Assembly: GCF_036655075.1 (NCBI RefSeq)
Contig: NZ_JAVVQU010000008.1
Span: 1-64,000 of the forward strand
Length of the DNA: 64,000 nt
Direction of reading: 5' to 3'
Source: Holtiella sp036655075
GTDB lineage: Bacteria; Bacillota; Clostridia; Lachnospirales; Cellulosilyticaceae
The translations under genes and the position numbers were made by a program. Shown piece by piece: positions 7,916 through 15,499 of this stretch (positions within the stretch are counted from its first letter, which is position 1; each line of letters starts with the position of its first letter). The notes beneath the pieces are model-generated. The model was not told the origin of the DNA, made no database searches, and saw only the letters and a list, made by a program, of their open reading frames with translations.

Positions 7916-9133
7916 ATGAAAAAGCAACAGGAACAGTTACTCGAATTGCTCGTGTCTGCAATTCATGGAGAAAAGATAAAAGATACAAGTTACCAAGATT
8001 GGAAGGGTATACTAGAAGAAGCCGGGGAGCATCAAGTAAAGGGGATGATTTATCCGGTCGTTGACCGTGAGGAGATAGAAGGACATATAGATGAATGCTT
8101 ATTTGAAAGTTGGAAAAGAGAGACTTTTAGAACAGGTGCAAGCCAGATTCAACATGTTTTTCAGATAGGGAGGATCTTAAAGCTTTTTAGGGACTCAGAT
8201 ATTAATGTAATTGTATTGAAGGGAATAGTCATTAGAGATTATTATCCTAGACCTGAACTGCGAACCATGTGTGATGCTGATTTATTGGTACATAAAAAGG
8301 ATATGAAGGCTATTGAATCCATTTTATTACAAGAAGGCTACAAGGCGGAGGAAGCTTCTCCTATACATATTAAATATATCCATCCGAGATGTTTGGCTGT
8401 AGAAATACATTGGACAATCCGAGATGAACGTATTTTTGAGAATATGGATAAGATGGAAGAAGCTCTTTGGCAAGATGCTATTCCTATCAAGGTAAGTGGT
8501 GTTCAAGCATTGGGATTAAATTTAGAAGATCAAATCATTCATCTTTGTGTCCATATGGCAACTCATTTATCAGTAGGAGGATTTGGTATACGGCAACTTT
8601 TAGATTTGGCTTTGTTTGTAGAGGCGAGAGCTGGGGATGTGAATTGGACACTTTTTTGTAAGAAAGTACGAGAGTGGAGGCTAGAATTTTTTACGGTTGC
8701 AGTGTTTAAGATGACAGAGCAACTTCTTGGATTAGCTTTTCCACCTTACTTACACAAACTTGGAAAAGTAAAAGAGTCAGTTGTGACGGAGCTAATTGAG
8801 GATATGTGGGCAGCTGGAGTGCATGGTAAACGGGATCCATCGCGTATATTGGCCCATGAACTAGCAAAAGATGTAGAAGGTAAAAAGACAAGTGCTGAGT
8901 CTAGTGTTTTTCATAACTTCTGGGTTTACTTGTGTCCTTCTATCGATAAATTGTCAGATACTTACGCCTATGCCAAAAAGCATCAATATTTGTTGCCTTT
9001 TGCATGGATTCACCATATTTGGAATGGCATATGGAATAAGGAATATAAATTAAGCGACAAACTTAAAATTGCCTTTACCGCTTTGAGGGTATCCAAGAAG
9101 CGTAATAAATTACTTAGGAATCTACAATTGTAG
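7916..9133 (+). CDS. Nucleotidyltransferase family protein (lasso-cluster type), copy 2
   Basis: 405 residues, ATG after AAGGGGA. It is the same length as the copy at 2228 and shares the motif IVLKGIVIRDYYPRPELR followed by MCDADLLV, and the conserved LCVHMATHLSVGGFGIRQ block. It begins a second module: nucleotidyltransferase, B2 peptidase, precursor C, PqqD-like protein. Predicted to transfer a nucleotidyl group, or to prepare sugar transfer, onto a phosphorylated peptide; this is inferred from cluster context, not from motifs alone. Confidence 0.78.
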   Translation: MKKQQEQLLELLVSAIHGEKIKDTSYQDWKGILEEAGEHQVKGMIYPVVDREEIEGHIDECLFESWKRETFRTGASQIQHVFQIGRILKLFRDSDINVIVLKGIVIRDYYPRPELRTMCDADLLVHKKDMKAIESILLQEGYKAEEASPIHIKYIHPRCLAVEIHWTIRDERIFENMDKMEEALWQDAIPIKVSGVQALGLNLEDQIIHLCVHMATHLSVGGFGIRQLLDLALFVEARAGDVNWTLFCKKVREWRLEFFTVAVFKMTEQLLGLAFPPYLHKLGKVKESVVTELIEDMWAAGVHGKRDPSRILAHELAKDVEGKKTSAESSVFHNFWVYLCPSIDKLSDTYAYAKKHQYLLPFAWIHHIWNGIWNKEYKLSDKLKIAFTALRVSKKRNKLLRNLQL

Positions 9134-9151
9134 AAAGGGGAGGGAAGGCAT

Positions 9152-9598
9152 ATGCATAAGCTTAAAATTTATCTAAACCTTGATTGGCGGACCAAGTGGT
9201 TAATGATACAAACATTTGTACTTTGTGGGATAGCAAGAGCCCTGATTTTACTCATTCCTTTTAAGAAAATCCGACCTTACCTGGGTACACATAATGCAGA
9301 TTCCCGTCAAGAAGAAGATGTAGAAGTTTACCGTCAAGCAAAGCGCATTGCACATACTGTATCCATTGTCAGCCACTATACACCTTGGGAAAGTAAGTGT
9401 TTAGTGCAAGCCATGGTAGCACAATACCTTCTCAAAAGACGAAAAATACCAACCACCTTGTATCTTGGAGTGGCAAAGGGCGGTGAAGGGGAGCTGAAGG
9501 CACATGCTTGGCTGAGATGTGGACAGCTCATTGTAACAGGAGATGGAGCAAGAAGGGGTTATAAGGAAGTTGCAAGATTTGCAAATTTTGCAGCTTAA
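9152..9598 (+). CDS. Lasso peptide biosynthesis B2-type transglutaminase-like leader peptidase
   Basis: 148 residues, ATG after GGGGAGGG, 18 bases downstream of the nucleotidyltransferase. The Cys-His-Asp arrangement of the family is visible: ESKCLVQAMVAQYLL (Cys about 94), KAHAWLRCG (His about 126) and a following VTGDGA (Asp). B2 enzymes cut the leader when it is presented by the PqqD-like B1 protein. It is the only protease in the locus, so it probably serves all three precursors. It has the normal length for a stand-alone B2. Confidence 0.88.
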   Translation: MHKLKIYLNLDWRTKWLMIQTFVLCGIARALILLIPFKKIRPYLGTHNADSRQEEDVEVYRQAKRIAHTVSIVSHYTPWESKCLVQAMVAQYLLKRRKIPTTLYLGVAKGGEGELKAHAWLRCGQLIVTGDGARRGYKEVARFANFAA

Positions 9599-9623
9599 AA
9601 TAGGGATTAAAGGAGGAATGATA

Positions 9624-9884
9624 ATGAAAAAGTGGGAACATCCACAACTTTACGTTCTAGAAGTAACACAGACTCAAAGTGATTTAATGACACCTATATT
9701 TAATGCGACGCCTACTATTAGTAGTGATCCTACGTTTGATATAGATCCTGGATTTAGTGTGGATCCTGTGTTTGATGAGACACCAAGTGTCACGACAGGA
9801 CCAGCCATTGGACTTGGACCTAGTACAGATGGGGCTGAAAGCACTGGTGGTGGCGGATTTTTTGATATTTCTTGGCTCAGCTAA
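9624..9884 (+). CDS. Lasso-leader-type RiPP precursor peptide C (DPxF repeats, C-terminal Ser)
   Basis: 86 residues from ATG 9624, after AAGGAGGA; the upstream in-frame ATG 9543 lies inside the B2 gene. The leader MKKWEHPQLYVLEVTQTQ is the clearest match to the W-x-x-P...L...T pattern. The remainder is acidic, rich in Thr, Pro and Gly, has no Cys, and contains three D-P-x-F units (residues about 35-51), then four Gly and the end FFDISWLS. Cleavage after the Thr-Gln pair would put Ile, Phe and Asn at core positions 7-9, which cannot close a lasso ring. The C-terminal Ser fits the kinases. No amber of function is known for this core. Confidence 0.72.
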   Translation: MKKWEHPQLYVLEVTQTQSDLMTPIFNATPTISSDPTFDIDPGFSVDPVFDETPSVTTGPAIGLGPSTDGAESTGGGGFFDISWLS

Positions 9885-9945
9885 AGCTAAGAAGCAATAA
9901 AAATTTAAAATAAGAATGAGTAAAATACATAAGGGGGCTATTATA

Positions 9946-10236
9946 ATGAAAGAAACAAAAGAAATGACATGGGAAACAGTGATTAAACAAGAAGGTAGCA
10001 TGGATACCTCAGATATTGATGGGGAAAAAGTAATGATGGACCTAGATAAAGGCAGTTACTTCATGCTTAATGATGTAGCGACACATATTTGGGATTTAGT
10101 TGAAAGTCCTATGAAACTTGCAGACGTTGTCGCACACCTCTTAGGAGAATACGAAATTGATGAAGAGACTTGCAAAGAACAAGTGATGGCGTTTGTAAGT
10201 GAACTTCACAAACGTGAGCTTGTTGCAATTGCATAA
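9946..10236 (+). CDS. PqqD-like leader-peptide recognition protein (lasso B1 type), copy 2
   Basis: 96 residues from ATG 9946 with AAGGGGG in front; an in-frame ATG at 9916 lacks a good site. It has GEKVMMDLDKGSYFMLNDVATHIWDL, the same core as the copy at 1520, and the two are equal in length. It closes the second module right after precursor C, and should present leaders to the B2 peptidase and perhaps to the kinases. Two B1 copies beside three precursors suggest divided leader specificity. Confidence 0.84.
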   Translation: MKETKEMTWETVIKQEGSMDTSDIDGEKVMMDLDKGSYFMLNDVATHIWDLVESPMKLADVVAHLLGEYEIDEETCKEQVMAFVSELHKRELVAIA

Positions 10237-10245
10237 GTAGATAGT

Positions 10246-10286
10246 ACTAAAAAAGATGCCCTCATAGTGAAGGCATCTTTTTTAGT
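10246..10286 (+). terminator. Terminator closing the peptide locus
   Basis: A 15-bp perfect stem (10246-10260 with 10272-10286) has six A on the left arm and six T on the right arm. It marks the end of the RiPP module. Confidence 0.9.
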
Positions 10287-10350
10287 AGTTAAAACATATA
10301 TAAATTTCACACAACGCGAGTATACTAATCCAATTAGGTGGTGAAATAGG

Positions 10351-11295
10351 ATGAATACACAAAAGCTAACATATGCAGGGATGTTGTCTGCATTAATTGT
10401 AGCTATGACTGTAATGGTGATGATGACAGGATTTGGCTATACCTTATTTGTTGATTTAGGTTTGCCGATTATGATTGGGCTTGTTTATTTAAAGTGTGGA
10501 TTGAAGTATACCAGTTTGTGTGGTGCGATTTCCGTATTGATGGTTTTCTTTGGAATGGGAAATTTGCCTACTGCGATTTGGATGATTCAAGGGATTTTGA
10601 TTGGACTTATTTGCAGCGTTGCCCTCAGCAAAGGGGTAACCTTAATGGATGATTTGCTTTGGTGCTCTGTAGGGGGTGCTTTTATTGTGGTGTTTATTGA
10701 TGTATACTGCGAAAGTATTTTGGGTATGAGCTTGATTAAAGAGATGTGGCAGATGGTGGAGCCTTTTCCAGTGCCGGAGGTGGTCAAGGAAGTGGCAGTG
10801 TCTATATCTCTTGCGAGTTTGCCTGTAGGGACAAGCATTGTGGCGTATATGGGAACCCTTTTGATGGGGCATAAGTTGCATTTACTAAGTGGAACGACCA
10901 AGGAAAAGTATAAAGTTATCAAAAATTTGAGAGAATATATGGGTTACCTTTGTTGTTCAAGAAGTACAACCTACAGGTGGATTCTATATTTAGTAGCCAT
11001 ACAAGGCCTAAAGCTTCTGGATTTGCCACTGTATATCCAGACCGTATTAGGAACAGTGCAGTGGATTGCTCTCTACTTTATGCTGCGAGATGCCCATAGT
11101 TTGGTGAGCCAATATATTTATACCAAAACCAAATCTACTGGGTTGACAAAGGGGATAGGTCTGGGAATCTTCTTTTTGCTACTTGGTAGGTTTAAGCTCA
11201 CAACAATAGTCCTGACAACGGCTGGATGCGCTGTAGATCTAGTGTACCAAGTGAGAGATAGAAAAATTCAGGCATTAAGACAACAAGTGGGATGA
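10351..11295 (+). CDS. Multi-pass membrane protein of unknown function
   Basis: 314 residues, ATG after AGGTGG. Most of the length is hydrophobic, with roughly eight membrane segments starting at MLSALIVAMTVMVMMTGFG. The overall look is that of YybS/DUF2232-like or ECF substrate-binding membrane proteins, but no defining motif was recognised. It follows the peptide locus after a terminator, so it need not belong to it. A role in immunity to the peptides cannot be excluded, although nothing in the sequence shows it. Confidence 0.7.
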   Translation: MNTQKLTYAGMLSALIVAMTVMVMMTGFGYTLFVDLGLPIMIGLVYLKCGLKYTSLCGAISVLMVFFGMGNLPTAIWMIQGILIGLICSVALSKGVTLMDDLLWCSVGGAFIVVFIDVYCESILGMSLIKEMWQMVEPFPVPEVVKEVAVSISLASLPVGTSIVAYMGTLLMGHKLHLLSGTTKEKYKVIKNLREYMGYLCCSRSTTYRWILYLVAIQGLKLLDLPLYIQTVLGTVQWIALYFMLRDAHSLVSQYIYTKTKSTGLTKGIGLGIFFLLLGRFKLTTIVLTTAGCAVDLVYQVRDRKIQALRQQVG

Positions 11296-11773
11296 CTAAA
11301 GCCTGTGAGTAAAAAATAGAAGCTACAGTAGAGGAATTTCAAGAGTGTGTATATAAATGGATTAAAGAAGAGTCTACAGACCATTATGCCTAAAAGGCTA
11401 AAAGTACCTTGGGGAAAGAAATTCATAAAAAAGTATGTAGTATAAAAAAAGATCAGAGTATGGAGGTTGAATTTATGACACATACTAAAGGAAAAGTATG
11501 CTGAGGAGGCCACAATCATGCCAACAGACCAAGCTAAAACCTATAAAGGAATATTGAAAGAGAGATTTGTGAAGTTACTTGAAGTACATTTAGACCAAGT
11601 GAAACATTAAAATAGACGAAGCTTGAGCGAGTTGGTTGTATACAACTCACTTTTGTTTGTAATATTTTGAGAGGAAACAAATAACTAATAATTATTATTA
11701 AATATAGTTTGCTAAACTGATTTAATATGATAGACTATAGTATAAATAAATGCAAAACATGGAGGTTGTAAAG
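11296..11773. other. Gene-poor stretch with a possible decayed coding remnant
   Basis: Between 11317 and 11610 one frame reads EEFQECVYKWIKEEST, a stop, then more Lys/Glu-rich sequence and another stop; a 30-codon piece (11518-11610) follows GAGGAGG. This looks like the remains of a small Lys-rich protein gene, unidentified. At 11634-11655 a weak hairpin (GAGTTG with CAACTC) precedes TTTT. The rest is AT-rich leader of the next gene. Confidence 0.35.
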
Positions 11774-12415
11774 ATGGATCAAACAGCTTTATTTACATTA
11801 ACCTATGGAGTCTTTATACTAGGAGCAGCAAATAACGGAGCAAAAAATGCGTGTATTATTAATACATGTGTGCAGCAAACAGCAGAACCAGCTCGTGTCA
11901 GTGTAACTGTACTAAAATCAAACTTAACACATTATATGGTAGATGCTTCTAAAAAGTTTAGTGTATCAGTTCTTGGAAAGCATGCTTCTCTTGAGACTGT
12001 AGCACACTTTGGTTTGCAAAGTGGAAGAAATGTGGATAAATTAGAAAATTTTGAGCATCACATAGATACATTAGGGACACCTGTTATCGAAAAAGATAGT
12101 CTTGCAACTTTTTCATGTAAAGTAGCAGAACAAGTGGACTTAGGGACGCATACCCTTTTCATTGGTGAAGTTGTGGAGGCCACCAAGTTAGTAGAAGGTG
12201 AGCCTATGACCTATGCTTATTACAGAGACTTAAAAGCGGGGAAAGTGCAACCTATAGGTATGGAAGAGCGTAAGCCTTCTGAATCAGCACAAGTACAATA
12301 TGAATGTGCTGTATGTCATTATCTTTATGATGGAGAAGTGCCCTTTGAAGAATTACCAGATACCTATGTCTGCCCAATCTGTGGCAAACCTAAAAGTGTC
12401 TTTTTTAAAGCATAG
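11774..12415 (+). CDS. High-molecular-weight rubredoxin: flavin reductase domain fused to rubredoxin
   Basis: 213 residues from ATG 11774, with GGAGG eight bases upstream (an ATG at 11750 overlaps this site). Residues 1-165 are a flavin reductase-like FMN-binding domain (FTLTYGVFILGAANNG at its start). Residues about 175-213 are a rubredoxin with Fe ligands in CAVC and CPICG. In anaerobes such fusions pass electrons from NAD(P)H through FMN and Fe to A-type flavoproteins that reduce oxygen or nitric oxide. No flavodiiron gene is in this window. It stands alone between terminators and supports an anaerobic host. Confidence 0.88.
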   Translation: MDQTALFTLTYGVFILGAANNGAKNACIINTCVQQTAEPARVSVTVLKSNLTHYMVDASKKFSVSVLGKHASLETVAHFGLQSGRNVDKLENFEHHIDTLGTPVIEKDSLATFSCKVAEQVDLGTHTLFIGEVVEATKLVEGEPMTYAYYRDLKAGKVQPIGMEERKPSESAQVQYECAVCHYLYDGEVPFEELPDTYVCPICGKPKSVFFKA

Positions 12416-12438
12416 GTCAGTCTAGTTCAAGTGATTAC

Positions 12439-12482
12439 AAATCTCTTTGTTCCTTTTAATAGGTAAACAAAGAGATTTTTTA
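12439..12482 (+). terminator. Terminator after rubredoxin fusion
   Basis: A 13-bp perfect stem (12439-12451 with 12466-12478) is followed by T residues to 12482. Confidence 0.88.
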
Positions 12483-12534
12483 ATGTATTTAGGTTATAAT
12501 ACAGCCTAAGAAGAAAATAAAATGAGATGGAGTG

Positions 12535-13461
12535 ATGGAGAAGTCTATGATGATAGGTATACTAATGGGATGTGGAATTTTGATAGGCATAGGTCTATGT
12601 ATAGGCCATTTTGCGATTAAAAATATATTTTATGCACCGAGAAAGACAGAGGAAGAAGCTTTTTTAGAAATAGAAAAACGATATGCGTATAAGCCTATAC
12701 AGTATCAGAAGTTATGTAAGAAAAATTTAAGGCTTATAAACAGTGAAGGGCATGTACTAAATGGTGAGTATATTATTTTTCACCCAGGTGCTAAAAAAAT
12801 TGTCATCTTAATACACGGGTATACGGGGAATCATTTGATGAGCTTGCCTATAGCGCAAATTTATGCTGAGCAGGGATTTAATGTGCTGGCAATTGATGCA
12901 AGGGGGCATGGACAAAGTGAAGGTTTGTATCCAACTTATGGACTGTGTGAACAAGAAGATGTTAGACTATGGGTTCAAAAGCTAAGAGCGCTAGAAGGTG
13001 TCAATGTAACAGTTGGTCTACATGGGCAATCTATGGGGGCTGCAACAGCACTTATGTATGCAGGAAAATACAATGATATAGCTTTTGTGGTAGCAGATTG
13101 TCCGTATGCTACGGCAAGGGATGTACTGCAATATCAGTTTAAAACTTTCGGTCACTTACCACCCGTGTTAACGTACCATTGCATAAACTACTGGATAAGC
13201 AAACAGTTTAAGATTCGAATAGAAGATGCAAGTCCTCTTGAGGCTATTTGTCACTACAATGGACCTATTGCTTTTATACATGGGAAAAATGATAAAACTA
13301 TTCCCAGTTCAATGAGTGAAACCCTATTTAAGAGTAGAAAAAATCCACAGGATAGGCTTTTGCTAGTTGAGGGCGCTGACCATGTCACAGCTTATGCACA
13401 TGCATCGGATGCCTATAAAAAGGTTGTGCAAGAAATTCTAGAAGAGAGTAACAGTTTTTAA
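12535..13461 (+). CDS. Alpha/beta hydrolase with N-terminal membrane segment
   Basis: About 308 residues. The start is uncertain among GTG 12532, ATG 12535 and ATG 12547; ATG 12535 follows ATGGAG. An N-terminal hydrophobic segment (residues about 5-28) anchors the protein. The hydrolase features are IHGYTGNH, DARGHGQSEG, the nucleophile elbow GQSMGAA (Ser about 167), FIHGKNDKTIP (acid) and GADHVT (His). This resembles the YqkD/BAAT-like esterase group facing the outside. Substrate unknown. Confidence 0.85.
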   Translation: MEKSMMIGILMGCGILIGIGLCIGHFAIKNIFYAPRKTEEEAFLEIEKRYAYKPIQYQKLCKKNLRLINSEGHVLNGEYIIFHPGAKKIVILIHGYTGNHLMSLPIAQIYAEQGFNVLAIDARGHGQSEGLYPTYGLCEQEDVRLWVQKLRALEGVNVTVGLHGQSMGAATALMYAGKYNDIAFVVADCPYATARDVLQYQFKTFGHLPPVLTYHCINYWISKQFKIRIEDASPLEAICHYNGPIAFIHGKNDKTIPSSMSETLFKSRKNPQDRLLLVEGADHVTAYAHASDAYKKVVQEILEESNSF

Positions 13462-13502
13462 AGGCTGAGAATAGTAATAATCCTAGAAAAGAGGGATCAC
13501 TT

Positions 13503-14318
13503 ATGAAAAATACTGACTTAAAAAAATCTAAATGTATTCAAAAGCAACTACAAAAGATTACTCAACAAGAGGCAAAGCTACTTGAAAAGAAAGAGTTCAA
13601 ATTTATTAAAGATAAAGTGGCACCTATTCAAGAGAAGATAGGGCGTAAGATTCCACCCAAACTTCAGCAAACTTTGGAAAAGGCTTTTGAGACAGGCTTT
13701 AAGGTGGTATTTGAAAAAGGAGTGGGTCTGATTGAAAAGACTTATAAAAAGGAAGAAAAGGCCTTGGATTTTGATGTCAACCATTATGCTGTCTTGAAGC
13801 AGACCAACCATAAGAACATAAAAAAGCTAGATAAAGGTGCCAGTAAGACCATTCTTGGGAATCAGTTAATTTCTACTATAGAAGGTAGTGTGCTAGGTGC
13901 ACTAGGCATTGGCATACCGGATATTCCTATTTTGATAGGTATGATTTTAAAAAGTATCTACGAGATTAGTCTATCTTATGGATTTGATTATACAACAGAT
14001 AAAGAAAGATTATACATCTTATATTTAATTTGCGCAGGGGTTACAAAAGAGGATATTCAAGAAGATTATAATAGAAAGTTAGACCGTATTGCTATCCGTA
14101 AAGGAGAGGAAGCACTGAGTGCCAGCCTAGAAGTTGCCATCAAAGAGACTTCTAACCGACTTGCAGAGGCAATGCTTATGGCTAAATTCATACAAGGCTT
14201 GCCTTTAGTAGGCATTGTAGGGGGCGTTAGCAACTTTAATATGATGAAAGAGATTACCCAGATGGCAAGGATTAAATATAAGAAACGTTATTTAGAGGGA
14301 CTTTTAAATGAAAAATAA
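13503..14318 (+). CDS. EcsC family protein
   Basis: 271 residues, ATG after GAGGGATC. A Lys/Glu-rich, probably helical N-terminal third precedes the EcsC-like core: GNQLISTIEGSVLGALGIG, then PDIPILIGMILKSIYEISLSYG. EcsC proteins have no settled biochemical role; some sit with ABC exporters. The next gene starts inside its last codons (11-base overlap), so the two are translationally coupled. Confidence 0.75.
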   Translation: MKNTDLKKSKCIQKQLQKITQQEAKLLEKKEFKFIKDKVAPIQEKIGRKIPPKLQQTLEKAFETGFKVVFEKGVGLIEKTYKKEEKALDFDVNHYAVLKQTNHKNIKKLDKGASKTILGNQLISTIEGSVLGALGIGIPDIPILIGMILKSIYEISLSYGFDYTTDKERLYILYLICAGVTKEDIQEDYNRKLDRIAIRKGEEALSASLEVAIKETSNRLAEAMLMAKFIQGLPLVGIVGGVSNFNMMKEITQMARIKYKKRYLEGLLNEK

Positions 14319-15474
14319 GGATCAAGCAACATGGTATTATCAGCTCACTTGGCAAGTGGCAGAGCAAAAGAGCCTTGAAGCCAGTGAAGTAAGAGAAAAA
14401 CTTATCCATCTCATGAAAATATGGTGTAAGTCACAGGAGGCAACCTTTTTAGAAACAACCTTTACAGGAGAATTTTTTAGTATAGCTTTTACCATTTTAG
14501 AAAATATAAATGTCTACAAGGCTACAAAAGGTCTTCAAAAAAGTCTTATAAAGGTTGTACCCACAGCTACGCTTGAGATAGTGGCTACCAAGTGGCTAAA
14601 TGTAGCTCTTAATGGAGAAAGTAGAGAATTAGAAGGTGCAATAGCAGGAGATAGTCCACAAGATGTGCGTGTAAAAAAGGTGCTAGATGCCCTTTGGTCA
14701 GCTGAATACTATGATCTAGATGAACAGGTTACAGATGATTTGGAGAGCTTTAAACAGTATTTGGAAACGAGAAATCTTGCAATGTTAGAGGCTAGGCAAC
14801 AGCTTTATCTTGTAGATATGGATGCCCTACAAAGCCCTATTAACCTAAACTGTTTTGAGTGTACTAAGCTGTACCGTTATGGGTGTTGTTGCGGGAGTCC
14901 TTGTGATATGAGTCGTAAAAACCAAAAGCGCCTAGACCAACATCTAAATGCCATAACAGAAGAAATGCGACAGCTCAATCCTCGTGACTATGATGAAGTG
15001 ATGGAAAAGGGTGGTATTCTTTCCTTTGATGGGACAATTAAGACGTGTAATGGACGCTGTAGTTTGTTAGTTGAACATGAAGGTGTCCATAAATGTATGG
15101 CACATAAGTATGCATTAGACCATGCTATTCCTATTTATGAGTTGTGTCCGCTTTCTTGTTTGATGTATCCTCTTGAGGTGATGGAACTGATTACAGACAA
15201 GAAAAAGAAAGTCATTTTATTGACCTCAGTGGTAGATGAAACTTTTGCAGAAGCTTATGGTAGATGGGGTAGTTATAAGTCACTTGAGATAGAACATAGA
15301 TGTGTGAAAGTAGACGCGCATAATGCAATCTTTAAAAAAGAAGACTATCAACCTGTCTATGAAGTAAATCGCAAACTATTGACACATGAATTTGGAGTAG
15401 AGGTGTACTTAGGATTACAGCAGATACTTTCCCCTTTTGTTTCATCTTATAGGCTTAACTTGAATATACTTTAG
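14308..15474 (+). CDS. Cys-rich protein with YkgJ/DUF3109-like metal-binding pattern
   Basis: 388 residues. The N-terminal 170 residues have no recognised domain. From about residue 185 there are many Cys in a conserved-looking order: NCFECTKLYRYGCCCGSPC, TCNGRCSLL, KCMAHKYAL, ELCPLSCLMYPLEV. This is similar to YkgJ/DUF3109 proteins, thought to bind a Zn or Fe-S centre. It overlaps the EcsC-like gene upstream and lies 25 bases before a cysteine-desulfurase-like gene, which could supply sulfur for a cluster. Function unknown. Confidence 0.6.
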   Translation: MKNKDQATWYYQLTWQVAEQKSLEASEVREKLIHLMKIWCKSQEATFLETTFTGEFFSIAFTILENINVYKATKGLQKSLIKVVPTATLEIVATKWLNVALNGESRELEGAIAGDSPQDVRVKKVLDALWSAEYYDLDEQVTDDLESFKQYLETRNLAMLEARQQLYLVDMDALQSPINLNCFECTKLYRYGCCCGSPCDMSRKNQKRLDQHLNAITEEMRQLNPRDYDEVMEKGGILSFDGTIKTCNGRCSLLVEHEGVHKCMAHKYALDHAIPIYELCPLSCLMYPLEVMELITDKKKKVILLTSVVDETFAEAYGRWGSYKSLEIEHRCVKVDAHNAIFKKEDYQPVYEVNRKLLTHEFGVEVYLGLQQILSPFVSSYRLNLNIL

Positions 15475-15499
15475 AGAATGAAGTAGAGGAGTTGGTCAG

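Noticed and set aside
9543..9623. Longer reading of precursor C starting at 9543
   Set aside because: That start lies within the B2 peptidase gene and lacks a site; ATG 9624 follows AAGGAGGA.
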